NCBI GenBank assembly: GCA_947259315.1
Contig: CAMYLR010000008.1
Span: 96,839 to 116,149, forward strand
Reading direction: 5' to 3'
From: an uncultured Gemmatimonadales bacterium
GTDB taxonomy: Bacteria > Gemmatimonadota > Gemmatimonadetes > JACCXV01 > JAHWKZ01
DNA length: 19,311 bases
Position 1 is the first letter of the stretch. Each line of letters opens with the position of its first letter. The notes below the pieces were generated by a model. It did not search any database. It was not told the origin of the DNA and saw only the letters and a program-made list of their open reading frames with translations. Made by a program: the position numbers and the translations under genes. This document shows positions 1 through 9,265 of this stretch, piece after piece.

Positions 1-190
1 TCTGAGCCAGCTTTACCCCGCCGGCTTTGCCGCGCCCCCCGACGTGAACCTGAGCTTTGACAACCACTGAGCCACCCAACTCACGAGCCGCGGCCTCGGC
101 CTGCTCAGCGGTCTCGGCAACTCGATCCGGCGGCACCGGTAGCCCGTGCTGGCGAAAGATCTCGCGCGCTTGGTATTCGTGGATCTTCAT
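1..190 (-). CDS. sucC: Succinyl-CoA synthetase (ADP-forming) beta subunit, N-terminal part
   Basis: Only the first 63 codons are in the window; the gene continues past the left edge. The start is the ATG at 190-188. The protein opens with [12 protein letters not shown], followed by [18 protein letters not shown] at residues 43-60. This is the opening of the ATP-grasp domain of SucC; Lys45 and the glycine loop GGRGK (51-55) are the nucleotide-binding part. In the family, SucC pairs with SucD to convert succinyl-CoA to succinate with formation of ATP or GTP, in the TCA cycle in the cytoplasm. No clear Shine-Dalgarno site precedes the ATG. A hairpin (211-240) lies just upstream, between this gene and the UPF0182 gene on the same strand. 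sucD would be expected next, outside the window. The identification is firm; the malate-CoA ligase beta subunit is a close relative that the N-terminus alone cannot fully exclude. Confidence 0.88.
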   Translation of the reverse strand, partial: MKIHEYQAREIFRQHGLPVPPDRVAETAEQAEAAARELGGSVVVKAQVHVGGRGKAGGVKLAQ

Positions 191-210
191 GGTTGAGGCC
201 CGGCAAGCTA

Positions 211-240
211 GGCGTTGAACGTTAGCCGTTCAAACGCGCC
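211..240 (-). promoter_or_regulatory. Intercistronic hairpin in front of sucC
   Basis: TTGAACG (215-221) and CGTTCAA (227-233) are a perfect 7-bp inverted repeat around a 5-nt loop. GGCG (211-214) and CGCC (237-240) can extend the stem across a 3-nt bulge. It sits in the 62-nt gap between the UPF0182 stop (253) and the sucC start (190). No run of T follows on either strand, so it is not a classical intrinsic terminator. It could be an operator palindrome, an mRNA processing or stabilising hairpin, or part of a weak terminator. Seen in the sequence; the function is inferred. Confidence 0.4.
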
Positions 241-252
241 TCGCGACCGCGG

Positions 253-2991
253 CTACTCCTCCGATTCCGTTAACCGCTCGAGGATCTGACCCAGCTCTTC
301 GAGCGCTGCCCCGTACGCCGCCCAATCCCCTCTCCGCTGAGCGGCCACCGCTCGGTCGTACGCCGTTTGCGCCTGGCTGGCCAACGATCGCTGACCCGGG
401 GATGGCGCGGTCTCGCGAACCGCTTCGACCTCTGCGACATCGGTCTCGACAGCCGGCGCGGCGCCTCGAATCAGCGCCATCATCGCATCCTCGAGCGTGG
501 GCTCCATCACGATTTGGCTTCCGTAGGTAGCGATTACCCGCCGCAACTCGGGCAGCTGGCTCTGCTGGGCCTGAAGGAACAGCGGCTCCACGTACAGCAC
601 CGATTTGCCGATCGGGATCACCAACAGGTTGCCGCGGATCACGCTGGAACCCTTCTGGCTCCATAGTGTGATCTGCTCGCTGATCGTCGGATCCTGATCG
701 ATTCTGGCTTCGACCTGCATCGGACCATAGATCAGGCGGTCTTTTGGAAACTCGTAAATCACGCGCCGGCCGTAATCGCCGGGGTCGCTCTTCGCGGCCA
801 GCAGCGCGACCATGTTGTCTCGCCGGGTCGGTGTGAACGGCAGCACGAGCTGGAATGCCGGCTGACTGTCGTCCGGCAGCTGCAACAACACGTAGTACGG
901 GACCATTTTCGTTGGTTGGCCCTGGTAGACTTCGTTCGGGATGTTCCACATATCCTCGCGATTGTAGAACACCCGCGGATCCTGCATATGGTAGGCGCGC
1001 AGGACCTCGGCCTGGATCAAGAACAGGTCTTCTGGATAGCGCAGGTGAGCTTCCAGCCCGGCCGGCATCTCGTCGGCCGACCGAAACAGGTCCGGAAAGA
1101 TCAATCGATAGGTCTGAAGAATCGGATCTTCTTCATCCCAGGCAAAGAAGGTCACGTCACCGTCGTAAGCATCGATCACGACCTTGACGCTGTTGCGGAT
1201 ATAGTTGAGCTGCTGTCGGCCGCCAAAACCGCGAACCGGCTCCGAGTACGGATAGCGGCCCGAGGTCGTGTAGGCGTCGATGATCCACACCAACCTCCCG
1301 TCGAGCAACACCAGATAGGGATCCAAATCGTATGATAGAAACGGAGCCAGCCGTCGTGTTCGTTGCTGGATCTGACGGAAGAACATGAGCCGCGAGTCGG
1401 GCGTGATGTCATCGGTCAGCAGAAACTTGATCGATCCTACATACCAACTGAACAACGCTTTGCGCCAAAGCGCGTTGATCTCGAGACCACCCTCTCCGCG
1501 ATACGATGTATAGATGTTCTGATCGCCTCTCGGATAATCGAACTCTTGCTCCCTCGTGGCCGCCAGCACGTAGTTGGTGGTTCGCTCACCGTAGTAGATC
1601 TCGGGGCGTTCGACGCGCAGAACATCAGCCAGCTCGGGTGGCGCCGAGGGTGGGATATCGCTCAGGTAGAAGACCGGCAACCCCTCCCTCGTCACCTCGT
1701 TCACGGGACTCATGACCAATCCATAGCCGTGAGTGAAGATCAAGTGCTGGTTCTGCCACGTCTGGACATTCGGAGCGAGCTCGCCGACCGCCATCTCACG
1801 ACCCGCGAGCATCACCTGCCGAGGGCCGGAGCCGAGATCGTAGCGGTCGACGTCGACATCCTCGAACTCGTAGTACAGCCTCAGCTTCTGGAGCTGGCTG
1901 TAAGTGTCGAGCAACGGACGCCAGTCCCAGAGCCGGATGTTGCTGAGCGTCCCCTCGGACTCCTGCAAGGTCGCGCTCGCGGAAGTTTCGGTGACCTCGA
2001 ACGGTCGCACCTCGATGACATCCAGATCGAACGCGCGTCGGGTGAGCTCGATGTTGCGCGCGATGTAGAGGGCTTCCTTGCCGATCTCGTTGGGCTCGAC
2101 CTCGAACTGCTGGACCGCTCCGGGATAAAGACCTTTGAAGATCACCATCCCGAGTATCAGTGCGCCGGCAGCGGTGAGCGTGAGCACGTAGCGACGGCGG
2201 AAAAGGTCGTAGGCGGCCATGCCGAACGCGGCCAAGGCCAGCACCGCCAGCACCCTGTAGCCGAGCACCTGGGCGTGAGCATCGGTGTACGAAGCGCCGT
2301 AGACGACGCCCCGGCCGGAGTACACCAGCTCGTACAAATCCAACCGGAAGCCCCACGCCAAGACGAGAAACAGCAGCGCCATGATCGCTACCAAGTGACG
2401 CAGCGGTGTGTCCTTGAGCCGGACCCGGTTGTTATCGATCTCCAGCCCACCGCTGGTTATGTACACGATCCCGAGGATGATGAGCGCGGCGATAACCAAC
2501 AGGAACGCCATGTTCTGAGCCATCCGGTAAACCGGGAGCGAGAAGATGTAGAAGCCGATGTCGCGACCGAACATCGGCTCGACTTGATCAAACGGTTGCT
2601 GATGGAAGTAAGCGAGAACGTCCAACCACGTTGTCCCCGCGGCGGCGCTAAAGAGAAACGCCAGAAACGCTGCCCCGGCCATCGCGGTCAAGGTCAAGTA
2701 CCGGGCCGGTACCTCTTCATGAATCTCGATGTTGGAGATCCGCCGTCGGATCGATCCGAAGGAGGCGGCTGCGATCCTCAAGTTGACAAAGAAGAAAGCG
2801 AACATGACCACCGCGACCACAACCCGGAGCAGCAGTCGCATCTTGAGCCCGGTCCAGAACACACTCTGGAACCCAAGCGCGTCGAACCACAACAGATCCA
2901 CGGTGGTATTGACGATCGAGCCTAGGAAGAACAGCGCCAATACGACGAGCACCGCGACTACCGTGACGCTGTGGCGTCTCAACCTCGCCAT
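253..2991 (-). CDS. UPF0182 family large integral membrane protein
   Basis: The 912-residue protein has about seven predicted membrane segments in its first third (near residues 9-28, 53-72, 98-118, 158-180, 200-217, 244-263 and 268-288), followed by a soluble domain of some 600 residues. Family hallmarks are visible: FGRDIGFYIFSLPVYR (141-156), QQFEVEPNEIGKEALYIARN (294-313), and a C-terminal tail with AYDRAVAAQRRGDWAAYGAA, preceded by a low-complexity Ala/Glu/Val linker. The length is normal for UPF0182 (COG1615). The family is widespread, but I know of no established biochemical role. The ATG at 2991-2989 is preceded by GGAGG with 4-nt spacing. It overlaps the last 13 nt of the mutase gene, so translation of the two is probably coupled. 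No substrate or catalytic motif can be named from the sequence. Confidence 0.9.
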   Translation of the reverse strand: MARLRRHSVTVVAVLVVLALFFLGSIVNTTVDLLWFDALGFQSVFWTGLKMRLLLRVVVAVVMFAFFFVNLRIAAASFGSIRRRISNIEIHEEVPARYLTLTAMAGAAFLAFLFSAAAGTTWLDVLAYFHQQPFDQVEPMFGRDIGFYIFSLPVYRMAQNMAFLLVIAALIILGIVYITSGGLEIDNNRVRLKDTPLRHLVAIMALLFLVLAWGFRLDLYELVYSGRGVVYGASYTDAHAQVLGYRVLAVLALAAFGMAAYDLFRRRYVLTLTAAGALILGMVIFKGLYPGAVQQFEVEPNEIGKEALYIARNIELTRRAFDLDVIEVRPFEVTETSASATLQESEGTLSNIRLWDWRPLLDTYSQLQKLRLYYEFEDVDVDRYDLGSGPRQVMLAGREMAVGELAPNVQTWQNQHLIFTHGYGLVMSPVNEVTREGLPVFYLSDIPPSAPPELADVLRVERPEIYYGERTTNYVLAATREQEFDYPRGDQNIYTSYRGEGGLEINALWRKALFSWYVGSIKFLLTDDITPDSRLMFFRQIQQRTRRLAPFLSYDLDPYLVLLDGRLVWIIDAYTTSGRYPYSEPVRGFGGRQQLNYIRNSVKVVIDAYDGDVTFFAWDEEDPILQTYRLIFPDLFRSADEMPAGLEAHLRYPEDLFLIQAEVLRAYHMQDPRVFYNREDMWNIPNEVYQGQPTKMVPYYVLLQLPDDSQPAFQLVLPFTPTRRDNMVALLAAKSDPGDYGRRVIYEFPKDRLIYGPMQVEARIDQDPTISEQITLWSQKGSSVIRGNLLVIPIGKSVLYVEPLFLQAQQSQLPELRRVIATYGSQIVMEPTLEDAMMALIRGAAPAVETDVAEVEAVRETAPSPGQRSLASQAQTAYDRAVAAQRRGDWAAYGAALEELGQILERLTESEE

Positions 2992-4358
2992 GGAACCTCC
3001 ACACTACAGCCGGAGAGGAACTCCTCCAGCTCAGACTGTATAGCAGCCAGCTCTTCTTTGGTCTCGCCTTCGGCTCGAACGACGACTACCGGTTGGGTAT
3101 TGGAGGCCCTCAACAGCGCCCACCCGTGCGGGAACGCGATCCGCACACCGTCGATGTCAACGGTCTCGTACCGTGACCCAAAATGATCCTTGGCAGCGGA
3201 GACGATCTCCCACTTCTGCTCTTCGGTTGTATCGACCCGTATCTCGGGCGTCGACGCGTACTCGTTTAGCTGGCCAACCATCTCTCCCAACGACGTCTCG
3301 TTCTTGGCTATGATCTCGCACAGGCGACAAGCTGCGTAGATGGCGTCATCAAAACCATAGTAATCGTGATAGAAGAAGAGGTGCCCGCTCATCTCGCCGC
3401 CGAACGGGATCCCGTCGGCATGCATTTTCTTCTTCGCCAAGCTGTGGCCGGTCTTCCACATCACCGGCACGCCCCCGTGCGCAATGATGTCTTCCTCCAG
3501 GGCGCGTGAAGACTTGACGTCAAACAGGATCCTCTCACCCGGCGTCATCGTCAGTTGATCCCGGGCGAAGATCGCCGTCAACTGATCCCCGCGGATCGTC
3601 CCGCCACTTTCGTCGACCGCTCCGATCCGGTCGCAATCGCCGTCCAAGCCGATCCCCAGCTCGGCCGACGTTGACGCGGTGCGGGACTTGAGGTCGGCGA
3701 TAAACGCATCGACGGTCGGGTCGGGGTGATGGTTTGGGAAGGTCCCGTCTACCGTGCAGTACATACAGTCGACCCTGGCTCCCACCCGTTCCAGCAGCTC
3801 GGCCGCGAATAGCGCGCCGGTGGCGTTGGCGGGATCGAGAACGACATCGACCGGGCGGGCGAGGGAGACCTTGGACGCCACCATATCGCAGTACTCATCG
3901 GTCACCGGTCGCTCGGTGATCGACCCGGCTCCGGTTGTGTAGTCGTCGGCTTCGATCAGCTGGTGGATCGATTGAATCTCGGACCCCGACAGCGGAAGCT
4001 CGCGGTAACCCAGCTTGAAGCCGTTGTACTCGGGCGGATTGTGACTGCCAGTGATCATCACGCCACCATCGGTCTCCAGTCGATGACCAGCGAAGTAGAG
4101 CACGGGCGTCGGTACGACACCGATGTCGAGAACATCGGCCCCGGCGGCGACCATCCCCGCCGCCATCGCGTCTCGCAGCGAGTCTGACGACGGCCGGACA
4201 TCGCGGCCCAGAGCGACGACAGGCAACTCGAGCCCTCGCTGTCGCCTAAGGTGAGTAACAAACCCACGGCCGATCGCTTCGACAACATCGGTCGCGAGAT
4301 CCTCATCGACTACACCGCGGATGTCGTACTCGCGAAAGATGTGAGCTGGTGCCTGCAC
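2979..4358 (-). CDS. manB: Phosphomannomutase/phosphoglucomutase (alpha-D-phosphohexomutase family)
   Basis: At 459 residues it has the full length of the AlgC/ManB branch. It moves phosphate between C6 and C1 of mannose or glucose through a phosphoserine, feeding GDP-mannose or UDP-glucose and hence cell-surface polysaccharide. Motifs in order: the active-site loop TGSHNPP (104-109) with phospho-acceptor Ser105; the metal loop GLDGDCDR (237-244) with Asp239, Asp241 and Asp243; the sugar-specificity loop GEMSGH (321-326); and the phosphate-binding loop RASNTQP (417-423) followed by VRAEG. The combination GEMSGH plus RASNTQP is typical of dual PMM/PGM enzymes rather than phosphoglucosamine mutase (GlmM). 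The start is GTG at 4358-4356, supported by AGGAG 9 nt upstream and by the alignment of the opening HIFREYDIRG with the family N-terminus. The 3' end overlaps the UPF0182 start. Whether mannose or glucose is the main substrate cannot be told. Confidence 0.93.
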   Translation of the reverse strand: MQAPAHIFREYDIRGVVDEDLATDVVEAIGRGFVTHLRRQRGLELPVVALGRDVRPSSDSLRDAMAAGMVAAGADVLDIGVVPTPVLYFAGHRLETDGGVMITGSHNPPEYNGFKLGYRELPLSGSEIQSIHQLIEADDYTTGAGSITERPVTDEYCDMVASKVSLARPVDVVLDPANATGALFAAELLERVGARVDCMYCTVDGTFPNHHPDPTVDAFIADLKSRTASTSAELGIGLDGDCDRIGAVDESGGTIRGDQLTAIFARDQLTMTPGERILFDVKSSRALEEDIIAHGGVPVMWKTGHSLAKKKMHADGIPFGGEMSGHLFFYHDYYGFDDAIYAACRLCEIIAKNETSLGEMVGQLNEYASTPEIRVDTTEEQKWEIVSAAKDHFGSRYETVDIDGVRIAFPHGWALLRASNTQPVVVVRAEGETKEELAAIQSELEEFLSGCSVEVPWRG

Positions 4359-4367
4359 CGGGATCCA

Positions 4368-4372
4368 CTCCT
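4368..4372 (-). promoter_or_regulatory. Shine-Dalgarno site deciding the GTG start of the mutase
   Basis: On the minus strand AGGAG lies 9 nt before the GTG at 4358. No ATG in frame gives the conserved N-terminal IFREYDIRG segment, so this site supports a GTG start. Confidence 0.6.
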
Positions 4373-4432
4373 GGGTTGACTGGAGAACGGATGAACCAAG
4401 CGGAGGGAAGGTACTCCGGGCCTAGGATGGTT

Positions 4433-4466
4433 GGCGAGGCGGCAGGGTCATCCCCGCCGCCTCGCC
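4433..4466 (-). terminator. GC-rich hairpin after the SusC/SusD unit, probable terminator
   Basis: GGCGAGGCGGC (4433-4443) and GCCGCCTCGCC (4456-4466) form a perfect 11-bp stem around a 12-nt loop, and GGG/CCC inside the loop can add pairs. It begins 14 nt after the SusD stop codon (4481) and lies within the 122-nt gap (4359-4480) before the mutase. There is no T run on either side, so if it ends transcription it does so as a tail-less hairpin or together with Rho. The rest of the gap (4373-4432) shows no clear -10/-35 pair. Confidence 0.6.
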
Positions 4467-4480
4467 GTCTGGATGTGCTC

Positions 4481-5830
<1,350 letters not shown>

Positions 5831-5836
5831 CGTTCG

Positions 5837-5843
5837 CTCCTCC
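5837..5843 (-). promoter_or_regulatory. Shine-Dalgarno site deciding the SusD start
   Basis: GGAGGAG on the minus strand sits 6 nt before ATG 5830. The upstream in-frame ATG (5845-5843) overlaps this site and would add five charged residues (MEERT) to the signal peptide, so 5830 is preferred. Confidence 0.75.
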
Positions 5844-5847
5844 ATCG

Positions 5848-8775
5848 CTAAAAGCCCAGGTCAACCGAGAACCAGTAACTCCGGCTCGGCGGGTACGGCG
5901 ACGTATCGACGTTCCTCGCGATCGGCTGGTTCCCGAAGTTGCTGACCTCGGGGTCGAGGCCGTCGTAGTCCGTGAACGTCAGCAGGTCGCGCCCGCTGAA
6001 GCTCAGTCGGGCACGCTGCGCCCACGGCCACCACGTCTGGACCCAATCGATCGGCACCTCATACGACACCCGCAACTCGCGCAGCTTCACGAACCCTGCG
6101 TCTTCGATGTAGACGGGGCTCGTGGCTGCCAAGCGGTCCGCGCCGTTGGCTTCGAAGTCGTTTGTCGTCTGACCGAGGTCCGACAAGAACTTCGTCAGAT
6201 TCAGGACATCCGCTCCGGGCGCCCAATCAAACAGCGTGTAGAAGTTCCAGTTACCCCACGATACGTCGTTGCTGAACGACATCTTGAAGTCGGGGTTGGT
6301 GTCACCGACGATCTCGAGCTCGCCGTCGACGAGCCCGACCCACTTCGTCGGATCCTCGCCCTCGGCGATCTGGAAGTCTCCGAGACCGGCACCAAAGACC
6401 GCGTTCAAGACGAAGTCGGGCACCGGCAGCTCGGTGATCTCAGCCCTATCGGTCGAGAACAGCGTCCGTGACACCCACAGGACGTCATCGGTCCGGACCG
6501 GTGTCACACCGAACGCGAGCTCGAAGCCGCGAACGCGCAGCTCGCCGCCGTTGAAGAACTGCGACGTGAACCCCGACGACGGCGCGATCTGTCGCTCGAG
6601 CAACAAGTCAGTGATGTTCTGTTGATAGAACGTCGCGTCGAGGACGGCGTTGCCGTCGAACAGATTCATGTCGACGCCAAACTCGATCTCCCGGGTCCGC
6701 TCCGGCGTGATGTTCGGATCGCCAACCTGGGGGTTGACCGTCAGCCCTGGGTTACCGGCGATATTCTGGGTCGCGTTCAAAGTGACGAACTTCTGACCGA
6801 AAAGCGGCTGATTGCCCGACTCGCCGTACGCGATACGGACCTTGATCTCGTCAAAGACGTCGCTGACTTCCGGAAACCGGAGTGAAGCTGACGCCTTGGG
6901 GTACCAGAAGATTTCCTCGTCATCGCCGTTGGCACTCGACTGCTCGCCGCGGATGGCGCCGGTGAGCGTCAACCGCTCGTCGAGCATGAGCAACTCTTCC
7001 TGGCCGTAAAACCCAAAATCTTTGACCAGCTCACGCCGCTCATCGACCTGGATGTTGGTCCCCGAGCTCACGTTGGGCTCGCCCGCGATCAGGTTCTGGG
7101 CCACGATCCGGGCGATGTTGAGGTCTCGCTCCTCGTACTGGAAACCACCCGAGGTGCGCGATGTGTACGAGCCCGGGCTGTGTGTGTAGACGAGGTTTAT
7201 GCTGCTGTTGAGGTTCAGGTTGTCGCTGTCCGAGACCAGCGACGTACCCGGCTGTCCATCCGCCGGCTCGAAAAACAGCTCCGGGGGGAAGAGCAGGTCG
7301 TTCTTCTGCCGGAACCAGTCGACACCACCACTGGCCAACAGCTGCAGCGCGTCGTCGTCCTGCCGCCAAATGTCCCACCCTAGTTCGACCGCACCCAGAA
7401 TGCGCCACACATCCTCTTCGTTCTCGGCCAGCGTAAACGTTTGCAGCGGGTTGGTGCCACCGCCAAACGGCGGCTCGGGGAACGACCCGTCCGCTCGCTG
7501 CGAGAGGTCAAAGAATCGCGGAATGAACGGCAGCGCAAAGTACGGTGTCACCAAAAAGTTGTCGTTGTTGAAAAGACCCCGCTGTGCGAGGCTGTGGATC
7601 ACCGACGTGTTGACGCCGACCGTCACCCGCGAGCCGAGCTGTTGCTCGACGTTGACGCGCATCGATTGCAGCTCGTAGCCGGTGTTGATCACGACGCCTT
7701 CATTGTTCTTGATGGCGCCCGATGCGTAGTACGTCGTGTTGTCGTCGCCGCCGCTGACGCTGACGATCGTCTCCGAGGAGAGGTCGTGCTGACCCGCAAG
7801 CTGTTCTTCGTGATCGAAGAACCGGCCCTGGAGAAACGGCTCGCGTGCGAGCTCACCAAAAACTTCGACGACCTCGTCGACGGTGTTATTGCTAAATGTC
7901 CGATACTCGAGCTTGTTGGAGAGGTCGAACACGCCAAAACGCTGGGTAATGTCGACTCGGGGCGGACCCGGCCGGCCGCGTTTGGTGGTAATGATCACCA
8001 CCCCGTTGGACGCTTTCGAGCCGTAGATCGCCGACGCCGACGCGCCCTTGAGGATCTCGATCGACTCGATGTCCTCGGGCGGGATGTCGGAGATCCGGTT
8101 GACCTGGTCCTGCTGCAAGACGGAGGGGTTTGATCCGCCGCTCGACTGCAGCACCACATCTTGGTTGTTTACGACCGCCGCGTTGGAGACGATGATGCCG
8201 TCGACAACGTAAAGCGGCTCGGATGCGGCGTTGATTGACGAGACGCCACGCAGGTTTACCTGGATGCCGCCGCCGGGCGCACCGGAGTTCTTCTGGATGT
8301 CGGCTCCGGCGACCTTCCCCTGGATCTGCTTCTCGACCGATTGAGCCGGAACGCGCTCGATCTCGGCCGCGTTGACCGTCGCCACCGAGTTGGCGGCGTT
8401 CCTGCGCGCCAACGATGTCGCCCGACCGGTGACGATGATCTCGTCGGCTTTCAAGTAGTCGGTGGTCAGCGCGATCTCGATCTCGTCTTGACTGGCCGGT
8501 ACCGGGATGTCCAGGGTCCTGTACCCGAGCCCCTGCAGGCGCAGCGTCACCGTTCCGTCGGGGACACCGGTCAGTACAAATCGGCCATCGCCCTCTGCCA
8601 CCGTTCCCATCGTCGTCCCGACGACCCCGATCTGCACGAACGGAACCGGGTCCCGCGTGTCGCGGTCGACGACGGTACCTGATATCGTGCGCTGGGCAGC
8701 CAGGTTGGCGGGCGCCAACAGAGCGATGAACAACAGCGAGAGAAAGGCGAGGTGCGAACGAAGTACCCGTTCCAT
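5848..8775 (-). CDS. SusC/RagA-like TonB-dependent outer-membrane receptor
   Basis: The mature start gives a 975-residue protein. Residues 1-27 are a Sec signal peptide ending in NLAA. Residues 29-105 are a carboxypeptidase-regulatory-like beta domain (ISGTVVDRDTRDPVPF, then GRFVLTGVPDG). A TonB-box-like DEIIVTG lies at 111-117. The plug is at about 118-266, with the SusC signatures LYVVDGI (188-194) and IEILKGASASAIYGSKASNG (239-258), then VVIITTKRG. The rest is a 22-stranded-type barrel ending in SVDLGF, with the C-terminal Phe typical of outer-membrane insertion. With TonB-ExbBD it would import a ligand presented by the SusD partner directly downstream. The frame stays open 64 codons further upstream, but AGGAGG at 8781-8786 and the signal peptide set the start at ATG 8775. 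No hydrolase gene is adjacent, so the substrate (glycan, peptide or other) is unknown. Confidence 0.94.
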   Translation of the reverse strand: MERVLRSHLAFLSLLFIALLAPANLAAQRTISGTVVDRDTRDPVPFVQIGVVGTTMGTVAEGDGRFVLTGVPDGTVTLRLQGLGYRTLDIPVPASQDEIEIALTTDYLKADEIIVTGRATSLARRNAANSVATVNAAEIERVPAQSVEKQIQGKVAGADIQKNSGAPGGGIQVNLRGVSSINAASEPLYVVDGIIVSNAAVVNNQDVVLQSSGGSNPSVLQQDQVNRISDIPPEDIESIEILKGASASAIYGSKASNGVVIITTKRGRPGPPRVDITQRFGVFDLSNKLEYRTFSNNTVDEVVEVFGELAREPFLQGRFFDHEEQLAGQHDLSSETIVSVSGGDDNTTYYASGAIKNNEGVVINTGYELQSMRVNVEQQLGSRVTVGVNTSVIHSLAQRGLFNNDNFLVTPYFALPFIPRFFDLSQRADGSFPEPPFGGGTNPLQTFTLAENEEDVWRILGAVELGWDIWRQDDDALQLLASGGVDWFRQKNDLLFPPELFFEPADGQPGTSLVSDSDNLNLNSSINLVYTHSPGSYTSRTSGGFQYEERDLNIARIVAQNLIAGEPNVSSGTNIQVDERRELVKDFGFYGQEELLMLDERLTLTGAIRGEQSSANGDDEEIFWYPKASASLRFPEVSDVFDEIKVRIAYGESGNQPLFGQKFVTLNATQNIAGNPGLTVNPQVGDPNITPERTREIEFGVDMNLFDGNAVLDATFYQQNITDLLLERQIAPSSGFTSQFFNGGELRVRGFELAFGVTPVRTDDVLWVSRTLFSTDRAEITELPVPDFVLNAVFGAGLGDFQIAEGEDPTKWVGLVDGELEIVGDTNPDFKMSFSNDVSWGNWNFYTLFDWAPGADVLNLTKFLSDLGQTTNDFEANGADRLAATSPVYIEDAGFVKLRELRVSYEVPIDWVQTWWPWAQRARLSFSGRDLLTFTDYDGLDPEVSNFGNQPIARNVDTSPYPPSRSYWFSVDLGF

Positions 8776-8780
8776 GGACA

Positions 8781-8786
8781 CCTCCT
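8781..8786 (-). promoter_or_regulatory. Shine-Dalgarno site deciding the SusC start
   Basis: AGGAGG on the minus strand lies 5 nt before ATG 8775, which opens a normal signal peptide. It rules against the 64-residue longer reading from 8967, which would cover the divergent lipoprotein gene. Confidence 0.85.
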
Positions 8787-8787
8787 G

Positions 8788-8801
8788 GTTCTTTAATGAA
8801 C
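8788..8801. promoter_or_regulatory. Operator-like near-palindrome between susC and the lipoprotein gene
   Basis: GTTCTTTAATGAAC matches its reverse complement at 12 of 14 positions. It lies in the 48-nt gap (8776-8823) between divergent genes, directly upstream of the SusC SD site. On the minus strand TATCAT (8829-8824), over the start codon of the lipoprotein gene, is a -10-like hexamer about 50 nt before the susC ATG; no convincing -35 accompanies it. The AT-rich palindrome stands out in GC-rich DNA and could bind a repressor or be part of the promoters. Functional role inferred only. Confidence 0.3.
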
Positions 8802-8823
8802 TTGGCCTTTTTAGAAGAGCCCT

Positions 8824-9219
8824 ATGATACCACGTTTTCGATCTGAGGTGAAATCCCCTACCATCACGGCCTTGGCCTGGCTGGTGGTCTCCGCCTGCGC
8901 GACCACTGATGGGCCGCCGGCTGGGGAGACCGACCAGCCTGTCTCCGCGGCGGTGATCGTCAACCACGGCCGATTGGACGTGCGGGTCTACGTCACCGGG
9001 GATGGCACTCGCGATCTGCTCGGTTTCGTGACGGCGGGTAGCATTCAGCGCTTTACGATCGAACCCGATATCGTGCGCGCAGCGTGGCTAACGTTGAGCG
9101 CCGACCCGGTCGGCTCGACGGGGGTCATCGAGACCGATTCGTTCGTCTTGCGTCCGGGTGACGTCGTCGAGTGGACGATCCGAACACGAACCGAGAACTC
9201 GAGCTTTGTCATCTATTAG
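8824..9219 (+). CDS. Small lipoprotein of unknown function
   Basis: The 131-residue protein opens with a short basic region, a hydrophobic stretch (TALAWLVV) and a canonical lipobox VSAC with Cys25, followed by a Gly/Pro-rich linker. The mature part looks like one small beta-sandwich: VNHGRLDVRVYVTGDG, LGFVTAGSIQRFTI, LSADPVGSTGVIETDSF, and RPGDVVEWTIR near the end. Similar short secreted proteins with a 'LDVRVYV...DPVGS...PGDxVxW' layout seem familiar to me from Gemmatimonadota-like genomes; that is recollection, not a search. There are no enzyme motifs. The ATG has only a weak AGAAG upstream. A GTG at 8848 would also give a workable signal peptide, but it has no SD. It is divergent from susC and 46 nt ahead of mutY on the same strand. 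It probably faces the periplasm or outer membrane. Confidence 0.7.
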   Translation: MIPRFRSEVKSPTITALAWLVVSACATTDGPPAGETDQPVSAAVIVNHGRLDVRVYVTGDGTRDLLGFVTAGSIQRFTIEPDIVRAAWLTLSADPVGSTGVIETDSFVLRPGDVVEWTIRTRTENSSFVIY

Positions 9220-9265
9220 TGCGGACGCTTGAGGCCAATCGCCCAATGCTCGATCTTGCTCGGCG

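Noticed and set aside
1363-2925. 520-codon open frame on the plus strand, antisense to the UPF0182 gene
   Set aside because: Its translation is rich in Arg, Glu, His and Gln with no domain or signal pattern, while the minus-strand frame has membrane segments and family motifs. Long antisense frames are expected in GC-rich genes.
8776-8967. 64-residue N-terminal extension of SusC
   Set aside because: A strong SD site and a complete signal peptide define ATG 8775, and the extension would lie across the divergent lipoprotein gene.
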